A stretch of 19,582 nucleotides of DNA, taken from Pseudomonadales bacterium. GTDB taxonomy: Bacteria; Pseudomonadota; Gammaproteobacteria; Pseudomonadales; UBA7239. The notes under the pieces were generated by a model that ran no database searches, had not been told where the DNA came from, and was given only the letters and a program-made list of their open reading frames with translations. The position numbers and the translations under genes are program-made. This document shows positions 7,108 to 14,824 of the stretch, one piece after another (the first letter of the stretch is position 1; each line of letters starts with the position of its first letter). Location: NCBI GenBank assembly GCA_020443005.1, contig JAGRJA010000462.1, forward strand, positions 1 through 19,582, in the 5' to 3' direction.

Positions 7108-8202
7108 TCAAGCCCGAAAGCCATTATTCTCATGATACTGCACAGAGTATTCGTGAACCGCGTCAATAAACGCACCAGCATGCTGAGGGTCAACTTCAGG
7201 CGTTATTCCATGTCCCAAATTGAACACATGTCCTTCATGATGACCAAACTCAGCCAATATGCGCGCCACTTCCGTCCTGATCGCCTCCGGAGAAGCATAA
7301 AGCACCGCCGGGTCCATATTTCCCTGCAAGGAGACCTTGCTGCCAACGCGCGCTCTGGCACTTGCCATTGAGGTTGTCCAGTCAAGCCCCAGGCAATCAC
7401 AGCCGGATTCGACCATGCTTTCAAGCCATTGACCGCCATTTTTGGTAAAAATAATCACCGGCACCTTCCTGCCATCATTTTCCCTGATCAACCCGGAAAC
7501 TATTTTCGCCATGTAATCCAGTGAAAAACGCTGATAAGCCTGATGTCCCAGAGAACCGCCCCAGGTATCAAAAATCTGAACGGCCTGTGCACCTGCGCGA
7601 ATTTGGGCATTCAGATAATCCGTTACTGACAGCGCCAGTTTCTCCAACAGGGCATGCATCATATCCGGATGATCATAAAGCATCGCTTTTGCCCTGCGAA
7701 AATCCTTGCTGCTGCCACCTTCCACCATATAGGTTGCCAGCGTCCATGGACTTCCGGAAAAACCAATCAGGGGAACCCGTCCATTCAAGGCATGACGAAT
7801 GGTAGTGACCGCCTTTATCACATAATCGAGATCCTTTTCGGCATTAACGACCGGCAAATTGTCAATATCAGCCTGGCTTCTCACCGTCTTGCGAAAACGC
7901 GGCCCTTCACCACTTTCAAAATACAGACCGAGACCCATTGCATCCGGGATGGTCAAAATATCCGAAAACAATATAGCTGCATCCAGATCATAGCGCTCAA
8001 GGGGCTGCAGCGTTACCTCACAGGCCAGGTCAGGGTTAGTACACAAATCCATAAACCCACCGGCTTTGCTGCGCGTTTCTCTGTATTCAGGCAAATAGCG
8101 GCCTGCCTGCCTCATCATCCAGACAGGTGTCATATCAACGGGTTCTCTTGACAGGGCGCGAAGTAATCGGTCATTTTTTAAAACGGGAAATACATTTGTC
8201 AT
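7108..8202 (-). CDS. hemE: Uroporphyrinogen decarboxylase
   Basis: Removes the four acetate carboxyls of uroporphyrinogen III to give coproporphyrinogen III, the first committed step towards haem; cytoplasmic homodimer. It has 364 residues; E. coli HemE has 354. Signatures: TPVWMMRQAGRYLPEYR, with the substrate-binding arginines R31 and R35; AAILFSDILTIPDAMG, with the essential aspartate D81; GLGLYFESGEGP; and a C-terminal NLGHGITPEVDP carrying the conserved histidine. The ATG at 8200-8202 (MTNVFPVLKNDRLLRAL) fits the family N-terminus, although no clear Shine-Dalgarno precedes it. It is divergent from gltB across a 417-base control region. In Pseudomonas hemE also neighbours gltBD. Not unusual apart from the weak ribosome site. 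Confidence 0.97.
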   Translation of the reverse strand: MTNVFPVLKNDRLLRALSREPVDMTPVWMMRQAGRYLPEYRETRSKAGGFMDLCTNPDLACEVTLQPLERYDLDAAILFSDILTIPDAMGLGLYFESGEGPRFRKTVRSQADIDNLPVVNAEKDLDYVIKAVTTIRHALNGRVPLIGFSGSPWTLATYMVEGGSSKDFRRAKAMLYDHPDMMHALLEKLALSVTDYLNAQIRAGAQAVQIFDTWGGSLGHQAYQRFSLDYMAKIVSGLIRENDGRKVPVIIFTKNGGQWLESMVESGCDCLGLDWTTSMASARARVGSKVSLQGNMDPAVLYASPEAIRTEVARILAEFGHHEGHVFNLGHGITPEVDPQHAGAFIDAVHEYSVQYHENNGFRA

Positions 8203-8271
8203 GAAATTTTATCAACCATGAAAGAGGAGGGAAGCAATCATCTGAACCGGATGATCGCCTGAACCCGCACA

Positions 8272-8280
8272 TTATCCACA
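8272..8280 (+). promoter_or_regulatory. Perfect DnaA box
   Basis: TTATCCACA matches the strongest DnaA-binding sequence exactly. It lies about 70 bases upstream of the hemE start codon, in the likely hemE leader or promoter. I find no second perfect box in this gap. A chance match somewhere in a 19.6-kb window is possible, so DnaA binding is an inference. Confidence 0.4.
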
Positions 8281-8288
8281 GCCACTTC

Positions 8289-8342
8289 AAAGGGTGCAAT
8301 CCGTGATAATCAGCCGCATCGACATCCAAAGCTGCACCCTTT
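8289..8342. repeat. 10-base perfect inverted repeat upstream of hemE
   Basis: AAAGGGTGCA (8289-8298) and TGCACCCTTT (8333-8342) are exact reverse complements separated by 34 bases. On the plus strand a further T follows, but there is no gene upstream to terminate. On the minus strand it would fold in the hemE leader. It could be a leader hairpin or paired protein-binding half-sites. Confidence 0.5.
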
Positions 8343-8512
8343 TGCTACAAACACTGAAAATAGCCTTTCAAACGCCTAAAATCGGAGAAAAAATTTGATT
8401 TTAAGGGCCATCATCGTTTCTAATAGTCGGCCGTCTTTTTGGCGGGTTCCCAGTAGCGAGGCCTGTATAGCTGGAAATTCAGCCCTGACATCGATCACTA
8501 CTGCGCATTCAG

Positions 8513-8530
8513 GAGTAAACGGATTTACTC
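8513..8530. promoter_or_regulatory. Operator-like dyad upstream of gltB
   Basis: GAGTAAA, CGGA, TTTACTC: a perfect 7-base dyad with a 4-base centre, about 90 bases before the gltB start and 18 bases before the TTGACA at 8548. Its size and spacing suit a dimeric regulator of gltBD. No specific regulator can be named from the sequence. Confidence 0.4.
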
Positions 8531-8607
8531 AATCACATTCTAGTTTTTTGACACTTGTGTAAGTTAAACACGCAGCCCGGTTGCGGGAATGGCTTCGGAC
8601 TGTGTGT

Positions 8608-8613
8608 GGAGAG
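8608..8613 (+). promoter_or_regulatory. Shine-Dalgarno that fixes the gltB start
   Basis: GGAGAG lies 6 bases before the ATG at 8620 and selects it over the in-frame TTG at 8581. The propeptide then has 28 residues before the catalytic cysteine. Confidence 0.75.
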
Positions 8614-8619
8614 AATAAT

Positions 8620-11600
8620 ATGAGTCAAGATATCAGCAAACACCCATTGCTTGATCGTCCTTTAAAATCGGGGCTGTATGACCCGATCAACGAAAAGGAG
8701 AGTTGTGGTGTCGGTTTTGTGGCCGACATGAAAGGTCGCCCCAGCCACTCCATTGTCCTGGAAGCCGATCACGCGCTGAGACGCATGAACCACCGTGGTG
8801 GCTGTGGCTGTGAGGCCAACACTGGTGATGGTTGCGGTATATTGACAGCCCTTCCTCATGAATTCCTGGCCAAAAAAGCCAGACAGGATCTGAATGCAGA
8901 ACTGCCTCCCAAAGGCCAATATGCGGTTGGGAACATCTTTCTTCCTGTCGAAACGACAGAAAGGGAAAAATGCAAACAAACGATTGAATCCATCATTGCC
9001 GATCAAGGCCAGACCCTGATCGGTTGGCGACACATGCCGGTAGAACCTCATACTGCCGATGTCGGTCCAACAGCACTGGCCTCCATGCCACACATCGAAC
9101 AGCTGTTTATCGGAGCCGAAGGGGTGTCCGGTGATGATTTTGAGCGAAAACTCTACCTCATTCGTAAACAGGCTACGACTATACTGAGAAACGACCACAG
9201 CCTGAAAGAACGCAAGCATTTTTATGTTTGCACTTTATCTTCAAAGGTTATTGTTTATAAAGGCATGCTCACCCCGGACCAGCTGATGCCTTTTTATCCT
9301 GACCTCGCCGACGAGGATTACAAAGCACATCTGGCGATGGTCCACTCCCGGTTCTCAACCAATACCTTTCCTTCCTGGGACCGCGCCCAACCGAACCGCT
9401 TCATGAGTCACAACGGTGAAATCAATACGCGCCAGGGTAATATCAACTGGATGAAAGCACGGCAGGGTGTCGTTCAATCAACCTTCTTCGGTAATGACAT
9501 TGAAAAACTGTTTCCGATTGTGGAACCTGACTGTTCCGACTCAGGCAGTTTTGACAATGTGCTGGAATTCATGTTGATGAATGGTCGAAGCCTTCAGGAA
9601 GCAATCATGCTGATGATTCCCGAAGCCTGGCAAAACGACAAGGCAATGTCCCAGCAAAAGAAAGATTTCTACGAATACAACTCGATGATTATGGAGCCAT
9701 GGGATGGCCCGGCCTCCATTGCCTTTACAGATGGCCACTATATCGGCGCTGTACTGGATCGCAACGGTCTGCGCCCCAGCCGCTATTACATCACTCATGA
9801 CGACAAGGTCATCATGGCCTCTGAAGTGGGCGTTGTACCTGTTGAACCTGAAAACATCAAGGCCAAGGGCCGCCTGCAACCGGGTAAAATGTTCCTGCTT
9901 GATTTTGAGGAAGGCAGGCTTGTCACTGACGAAGAATTAAAAAACCAATTTTCGGCAGCCCGACCGTATGGTGAGTGGGTCGCCAAACAGAAAGTCGATT
10001 TCAGGCATTTACATACCGAAAATGAACCGCATGGCTTTGACCCGACAACCCTGCTGTCAAGAATGAAAGCCTTCGGTTTTACTACGGAAACCATGCAATA
10101 CATGTTGCTGCCGCTGGTCAAGGAATTGCGAGACCCGGTTGGCTCCATGGGCAACGACAGTGCGCTGGCCTGCTTATCCGACAAGCCGCGCATGATCTAC
10201 GATTATTTCAAACAGCTGTTCGCCCAGGTAACCAACCCGGCTATCGATTCGATCCGGGAAGAAGTGGTCATGTCTCTTGAATGCTACATTGGCCCTGAAG
10301 GCAACCTGCTCGAAACAACAGAGCAGCATGCCCACCGTCTTCGTATTCCGCATCCGATCCTGACCAACGAGGAAATGGCTGCATTACGCCATATCGATTA
10401 CAAGGGCTGGAAGTCACAGATTATTGACATCACCTATGAAAAAACCGAAGGTGTTGACGGTCTTTCTGCCAATCTCGAACGCGTGTGCAATGAAGCCAGT
10501 GATGCTATCGCATCTGGCCATTCCCTGATTATACTTTCCGATCGCAATATCGGCAGCGACCGGGTTGCAATGAGCACCCTTCTCGCTGCCGGCGCCGTTC
10601 ACCACCACCTTGTCAGGCGTTCAGAGCGAACCAAAATAGGTATTGTGGTTGAGACGGGTGAAGCTCGTGAAGTCCATCATCACTGTATGCTCATCGGTTT
10701 CGGTGTCGATGCCATCAACCCCTATCTGGCTTTTGAAGCACTCTTTCAGGCCCGTCAGGACGGCCTGTTAAGTGAAGAGAACTTCCCGAATGACGACAAA
10801 CTTGTCAAGCGCTATCGAAAAGGCGTTGCCAAAGGCATGCTCAAGGTTCTGGCCAAAATGGGAATCTCCACGCTGCAGTCCTACAAGGGTGCGCAGATAT
10901 TTGAAGCCGTTGGCCTTGCCTCTGAGGTGATTTCTCGCTGTTTTGACGGGACACCAAGCCGTGTTGAAGGTGTAGGCTTCCGGGTGCTTGCCGAAGAATC
11001 ACTGCGAAGGCATGAAATGGCCTACCCTTCGAGGGATACAGATCAACAAGCCATCTTGCCAAACCCGGGTGAAATGCAGTGGCGGGCCAACGGCGAACGC
11101 CATATGTGGAATCCGAACACAATCGCCAGCCTGCAGCTTGCCACACGCACCAATAGCCAGGACGCTTACTGGAAATTTGCCAAAGCCTCCAATGAAGAAG
11201 CAACTCGCGGATGCACACTTCGCGGTTTGATGTCATTCCGTTCAGATGCCAATGGTGGTCCGATCCCCATTGAAGAGGTTGAACCAGCTCAGGAATTGGT
11301 CAAGCGCTTCTGTACCGGCGCAATGAGTTTTGGCTCCATTTCCGGAGAGGCCCACGAATCCCTCGCCATCGCAATGAACCGGCTGGGCGGCAAATCCAAC
11401 ACTGGTGAAGGTGGTGAGGATGCCAATCGCTTTCAACCTCTGGAAAATGGCGACTCCAAGCGTTCAGCCATCAAACAGGTTGCTTCCGGGCGCTTCGGGG
11501 TTACAGCCCACTATCTGGCCAACGCCGACGAAATCCAGATCAAGATTTCCCAAGGCGCAAAACCGGGTGAAGGCGGCGAACTGCCGGGCAAGAAAGTAGA

Positions 11601-13218
11601 CGATTACATTGCAAAACTGCGTCACTCGACCCCGGGCGTTGGTTTGATCAGCCCTCCACCTCACCACGATATTTATTCCATTGAGGATATGGCGCAGCTG
11701 ATACACGACCTGAAAAATGCCAACCGCTCCGCGCGCATCAGCGTCAAACTCGTTTCCGAAATGGGTGTTGGCACAATTGCAGCCGGGGTTACCAAAGCCA
11801 AGGCCGATCACATTGTGATTGCCGGACACGATGGTGGTACAGGCGCGTCGCCACTCACCTCAATCAAACACGCCGGCCTCCCGTGGGAACTGGGTATCGC
11901 AGAAACCCATCAAACACTGGTAATGAATGACCTGCGCTCCCGTGTTGTTCTGCAAACAGACGGCCAGCTCAAAACCGGCAAGGACATCGCAATTGCAGCA
12001 TTTCTGGGAGCTGAGGAGTTCGGTTTTGCGACAGCACCCCTTGTTACACTGGGTTGTATTATGATGCGTAAATGTCATCTCAACACCTGCCCGGTCGGCA
12101 TCGCTACTCAGGACAAAGAGCTTCGCAAGAAATTCAAAGGCAAACCGGAATATGTGGTTAACTACTTCTTCATGCTTGCAGAAGACCTCCGCCAGATCAT
12201 GGCGCAACTCGGTTTCCGCACCTTGAGCGAAATGGTAGGCCGATCCGATATGCTGGAAATGGATAAAGCCATCCGTCACTGGAAATCAGATGGTCTGGAC
12301 TTGGGAGCCATACTCACACCAGCGGCCAAACCGCATGAAAATGTCGGCACCTACCAGACGATGAGTCAGGATCATGCACTTGAGCTCGCTCTTGATAACG
12401 AAATTATTCGTCAGGCTCAGCCCGCGATAGAAAAGGCTGAGAAAGTATCAATGGCGCTGCCTGTCATCAACATCAATCGTGTTGTTGGAACCATGCTTTC
12501 TCATGAAATAACCAAAAAATGGGGTGCTGAAGGTCTTCCTGAGGATACAGTTCATATCAAACTGAATGGTTCAGCGGGTCAAAGTCTTGGGGCTTTCATC
12601 ACACGCGGGATCACGATCGAGGTAGAAGGCGACTGTAATGACTTTGTCGGCAAAGGCCTCAGTGGCGGACGCCTGATCGTATATCCACCCAAAAACAGTA
12701 CCTTTGCATCCGAGGAAAACATTATCATCGGCAATGTCGTTCTCTATGGCGCCACTTCGGGTGAAGCCTATTTCAGCGGTATTGCGGCAGAGCGTTTCTG
12801 TGTCAGAAACAGTGGCGCTTTAACGGTAGTTGAAGGTATCGGCGACCACGGCTGTGAATATATGACGGGTGGCAGGGTTGTCGTTTTGGGAACGACCGGC
12901 AGAAACTTTGCAGCCGGGATGAGCGGTGGAATTGCTTACATCTATGATGTCAATGGTGATTTCAGGGACAAATGCAACACTGAAATGGTTGAGCTTGAAG
13001 CCCTGAACGCAGAAGCGGATATTCAGGAGCTCAAGACACTCATTGAAAACCACGCACAATACACCGGCTCAACAGTTGCCGGATCTATACTTGATAACTG
13101 GCAAAGCAGTCTTGATAAATTTATCAAAGTCATGCCAATAGACTACAAGCGTGTTTTGCTGGAACGCCAGCAAGCAAACAGCACAAAAACCAGTGACGAA
13201 CCCGCGGCGGCGGTCTAA
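8620..13218 (+). CDS. gltB: Glutamate synthase [NADPH] large (alpha) subunit
   Basis: Uses glutamine and 2-oxoglutarate to make two glutamates, with electrons supplied through GltD. It has 1532 residues. Domains in order: a 28-residue propeptide ending NEKES, then mature C29 (CGVGFVADMKG), the nucleophile of the class II glutaminase domain (about 29-430); a central domain; the FMN-binding synthase domain (about 880-1220, with GAMSFGSISGEAHESLAIA and NTGEGGED); and the C-terminal beta-helix (about 1280-1500, with repeated GG motifs). The [3Fe-4S] ligands are C1146, C1152 and C1157 in CIMMRKCHLNTCPVG. The ATG at 8620 follows GGAGAG (8608-8613) by 6 bases; a TTG start at 8581 is in frame but has no such support. 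gltD starts 27 bases downstream. The gene looks complete and unaltered. Confidence 0.98.
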   Translation: MSQDISKHPLLDRPLKSGLYDPINEKESCGVGFVADMKGRPSHSIVLEADHALRRMNHRGGCGCEANTGDGCGILTALPHEFLAKKARQDLNAELPPKGQYAVGNIFLPVETTEREKCKQTIESIIADQGQTLIGWRHMPVEPHTADVGPTALASMPHIEQLFIGAEGVSGDDFERKLYLIRKQATTILRNDHSLKERKHFYVCTLSSKVIVYKGMLTPDQLMPFYPDLADEDYKAHLAMVHSRFSTNTFPSWDRAQPNRFMSHNGEINTRQGNINWMKARQGVVQSTFFGNDIEKLFPIVEPDCSDSGSFDNVLEFMLMNGRSLQEAIMLMIPEAWQNDKAMSQQKKDFYEYNSMIMEPWDGPASIAFTDGHYIGAVLDRNGLRPSRYYITHDDKVIMASEVGVVPVEPENIKAKGRLQPGKMFLLDFEEGRLVTDEELKNQFSAARPYGEWVAKQKVDFRHLHTENEPHGFDPTTLLSRMKAFGFTTETMQYMLLPLVKELRDPVGSMGNDSALACLSDKPRMIYDYFKQLFAQVTNPAIDSIREEVVMSLECYIGPEGNLLETTEQHAHRLRIPHPILTNEEMAALRHIDYKGWKSQIIDITYEKTEGVDGLSANLERVCNEASDAIASGHSLIILSDRNIGSDRVAMSTLLAAGAVHHHLVRRSERTKIGIVVETGEAREVHHHCMLIGFGVDAINPYLAFEALFQARQDGLLSEENFPNDDKLVKRYRKGVAKGMLKVLAKMGISTLQSYKGAQIFEAVGLASEVISRCFDGTPSRVEGVGFRVLAEESLRRHEMAYPSRDTDQQAILPNPGEMQWRANGERHMWNPNTIASLQLATRTNSQDAYWKFAKASNEEATRGCTLRGLMSFRSDANGGPIPIEEVEPAQELVKRFCTGAMSFGSISGEAHESLAIAMNRLGGKSNTGEGGEDANRFQPLENGDSKRSAIKQVASGRFGVTAHYLANADEIQIKISQGAKPGEGGELPGKKVDDYIAKLRHSTPGVGLISPPPHHDIYSIEDMAQLIHDLKNANRSARISVKLVSEMGVGTIAAGVTKAKADHIVIAGHDGGTGASPLTSIKHAGLPWELGIAETHQTLVMNDLRSRVVLQTDGQLKTGKDIAIAAFLGAEEFGFATAPLVTLGCIMMRKCHLNTCPVGIATQDKELRKKFKGKPEYVVNYFFMLAEDLRQIMAQLGFRTLSEMVGRSDMLEMDKAIRHWKSDGLDLGAILTPAAKPHENVGTYQTMSQDHALELALDNEIIRQAQPAIEKAEKVSMALPVININRVVGTMLSHEITKKWGAEGLPEDTVHIKLNGSAGQSLGAFITRGITIEVEGDCNDFVGKGLSGGRLIVYPPKNSTFASEENIIIGNVVLYGATSGEAYFSGIAAERFCVRNSGALTVVEGIGDHGCEYMTGGRVVVLGTTGRNFAAGMSGGIAYIYDVNGDFRDKCNTEMVELEALNAEADIQELKTLIENHAQYTGSTVAGSILDNWQSSLDKFIKVMPIDYKRVLLERQQANSTKTSDEPAAAV

Positions 13219-13245
13219 TTCTCTTAAACGGAGACAGTAAACATT

Positions 13246-14718
13246 ATGGGTAAACCAACCGGATTTAAAGAATTTGCTCGGGAAGCTGCACCTTATCGTA
13301 AGGTCGGCGAACGCCTGCTTGATTATAAAGAGCTTTACACACCTGTTGATGATAAAAGGCTTAAAACCCAGGCCAGTCGATGCATGGATTGTGGTGTTGC
13401 ATTTTGTCAGTCGGGTGATGGCTGCCCGGTTTCCAATGTGTGTCCTGAGTGGAATGATCTCGTCTATCGTGGTCAGTGGAAAGATGCGCTTGAGAGACTT
13501 CATCGCACCAACAACTTTCCGGAATTTACTGGCAGAGTCTGCCCTGCCCCATGCGAAGGTGCTTGCGTTCTGGGCTCCGTTGACACACCTGTGACAATAA
13601 AAAATATCGAATACGCAATAATTGATCGTGGTTTTCAGGAAGGCTGGGTAGTCCCCAATCCACCAAAAAAACGAACCGGGAAAAAAGTCGCTATCGTAGG
13701 TTCCGGCCCCTCAGGCCTCGCTGCTGCCGCTCAACTTAACAAAGCGGGACACAGCGTCACTGTCTACGAACGGGCGGATCGCATCGGCGGGCTACTGATG
13801 TACGGCATCCCGAACATGAAGCTCGGCAAGGATGTGGTGCAGAGACGCATAGACCTGCTAACGGCTGAAGGTATAGCGTTCATCACCAATGCTGATATTG
13901 GCGGTTCAGGTGAGAACGCAATCAGCACTGAGTCCCTCAAGAAAGCCAATGATGCACTTTTATTTTGTACCGGCGCCACTAACGGGCGAGATCTTCCGAT
14001 CGAAGGTAGAGAGTTGAAAGGGATTCATCTGGCCATGGAGTTCCTCAAGGCAAATACAAAAAGTCTGCTCGACTCCAATCTTGAGGATAATAACTTTATT
14101 TCGGCCAAGGGTAAAAATGTTATTGTCATCGGTGGCGGTGATACCGGCACCGACTGCATAGCAACATCAATAAGGCATGGCGCAAAAAATGTCGTGAACT
14201 TTGAGCTTCTGCCTCATCCCCCCGAAGACAGGGCCCCCGACAATCCATGGCCAACCTGGCCCAAAATCTTTCGGGTTGATTATGGCCACGCCGAGGCGAC
14301 GGAAACTTTTGGGAAAGATCCCCGTGAATATGCCATTCTGAGCAAAAACTTTATCGGTGATGAGCAAGGCAACCTGACTGGAATAAAGACTGTCAATGTG
14401 CAATGGACCAATACCGATGGCAAATGGTCAATGGCCGAAATTCCGGGCAGTGAAAAAATCTGGGAGGCGGAGCTCATTCTATTATCAATGGGCTTCCTTG
14501 GGCCAGAACCCTATGCAGTCAAAGATTTAAATCTGGAGCTTGATGAACGATCAAACTACAAAGCGGGATACAACCAGTTCACAACCAATGTTGACGGTGT
14601 TTTTGCTGCCGGCGACTGCCGAAGAGGACAGTCCCTGGTCGTTTGGGCGATTGATGAAGGCAGAAGAGCAGCAAGGGAGATCGACCGCTATTTAATGGGT
14701 GACAGCCTGCTTCCTTGA
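13246..14718 (+). CDS. gltD: Glutamate synthase [NADPH] small (beta) subunit
   Basis: Passes electrons from NADPH through FAD and two [4Fe-4S] clusters to the large subunit GltB. It has 490 residues; E. coli GltD has 472. The cysteine-rich N-terminus carries C46, C49, C54, C60, C66, C99, C103 and C107. The FAD-binding site is AIVGSGPSGLAAA (GSGPSG at 152-157) with GGLLMYGIPNMKL after it. The NADPH site is VIGGGDTGTDC (around 295-305). The second FAD motif is GVFAAGDCRRGQSLVVWAI near the C-terminus. GGAGA at 13230-13234 precedes the ATG by 11 bases. It is co-transcribed with gltB (27-base gap), and a strong terminator follows. Confidence 0.97.
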   Translation: MGKPTGFKEFAREAAPYRKVGERLLDYKELYTPVDDKRLKTQASRCMDCGVAFCQSGDGCPVSNVCPEWNDLVYRGQWKDALERLHRTNNFPEFTGRVCPAPCEGACVLGSVDTPVTIKNIEYAIIDRGFQEGWVVPNPPKKRTGKKVAIVGSGPSGLAAAAQLNKAGHSVTVYERADRIGGLLMYGIPNMKLGKDVVQRRIDLLTAEGIAFITNADIGGSGENAISTESLKKANDALLFCTGATNGRDLPIEGRELKGIHLAMEFLKANTKSLLDSNLEDNNFISAKGKNVIVIGGGDTGTDCIATSIRHGAKNVVNFELLPHPPEDRAPDNPWPTWPKIFRVDYGHAEATETFGKDPREYAILSKNFIGDEQGNLTGIKTVNVQWTNTDGKWSMAEIPGSEKIWEAELILLSMGFLGPEPYAVKDLNLELDERSNYKAGYNQFTTNVDGVFAAGDCRRGQSLVVWAIDEGRRAAREIDRYLMGDSLLP

Positions 14719-14743
14719 TTTTTCCACGGCAGTAGATCTTTGG

Positions 14744-14778
14744 AAATCAAAGGACGCATAGTGCGTCCTTTGATTTTT
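14744..14778 (+). terminator. Strong intrinsic terminator of gltBD
   Basis: AAATCAAAGGACGCA (14744-14758), loop TAG, TGCGTCCTTTGATTT (14762-14776): a perfect 15-base-pair stem ending in TTTTT, 25 bases after the gltD stop. It lies between the convergent gltD and aroB and can fold on either strand, but the T-run is better on the plus strand, so gltBD is the main target and aroB a likely second user. Confidence 0.88.
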
Positions 14779-14824
14779 GGGTTCAGCTTCTACACAATAA
14801 AAAGCAAAAGTCAGAATAGGGCTG

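Larger units (their letters stand above)
8203..8619. promoter_or_regulatory. 417-base divergent control region between hemE and gltB
   Basis: No open frame of note on either strand. Reading left to right it holds a 6-base-pair dyad ATCATC-N7-GATGAT (8237-8255), a DnaA box (8272-8280), a 10-base inverted repeat (8289-8298 with 8333-8342), an A/T-rich dyad CCTAAAATC / GATTTTaAGG (8375-8406), a 7-base-pair dyad close to gltB (8513-8530) and TTGACA at 8548-8553. That TTGACA has no good -10 at 16-18 bases, so the gltB promoter is unresolved. The length is large for two housekeeping genes, which suggests regulation of at least one of them. Confidence 0.6.

Noticed and set aside
8223..8262. Strong plus-strand Shine-Dalgarno-like AGAGGAGGG upstream of a small ORF
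   Set aside because: The next ATG (8251) is about 20 bases away and the frame stops after three codons, so no gene is supported.
8581..8619. TTG start for gltB at 8581
   Set aside because: The ATG at 8620 has a well-spaced GGAGAG, and the extra residues are not part of the GltB family.
8203..8619. Replication origin beside hemE, by analogy with Caulobacter
   Set aside because: Only one perfect DnaA box is present, with no cluster of boxes, and gammaproteobacterial origins are normally elsewhere.
8662..9219. Open frame of 185 codons on minus inside gltB, and other long antisense frames within gltB, gltD and hemE
   Set aside because: They lie opposite well-conserved coding sequence, show no protein-family motifs and have no independent ribosome sites.
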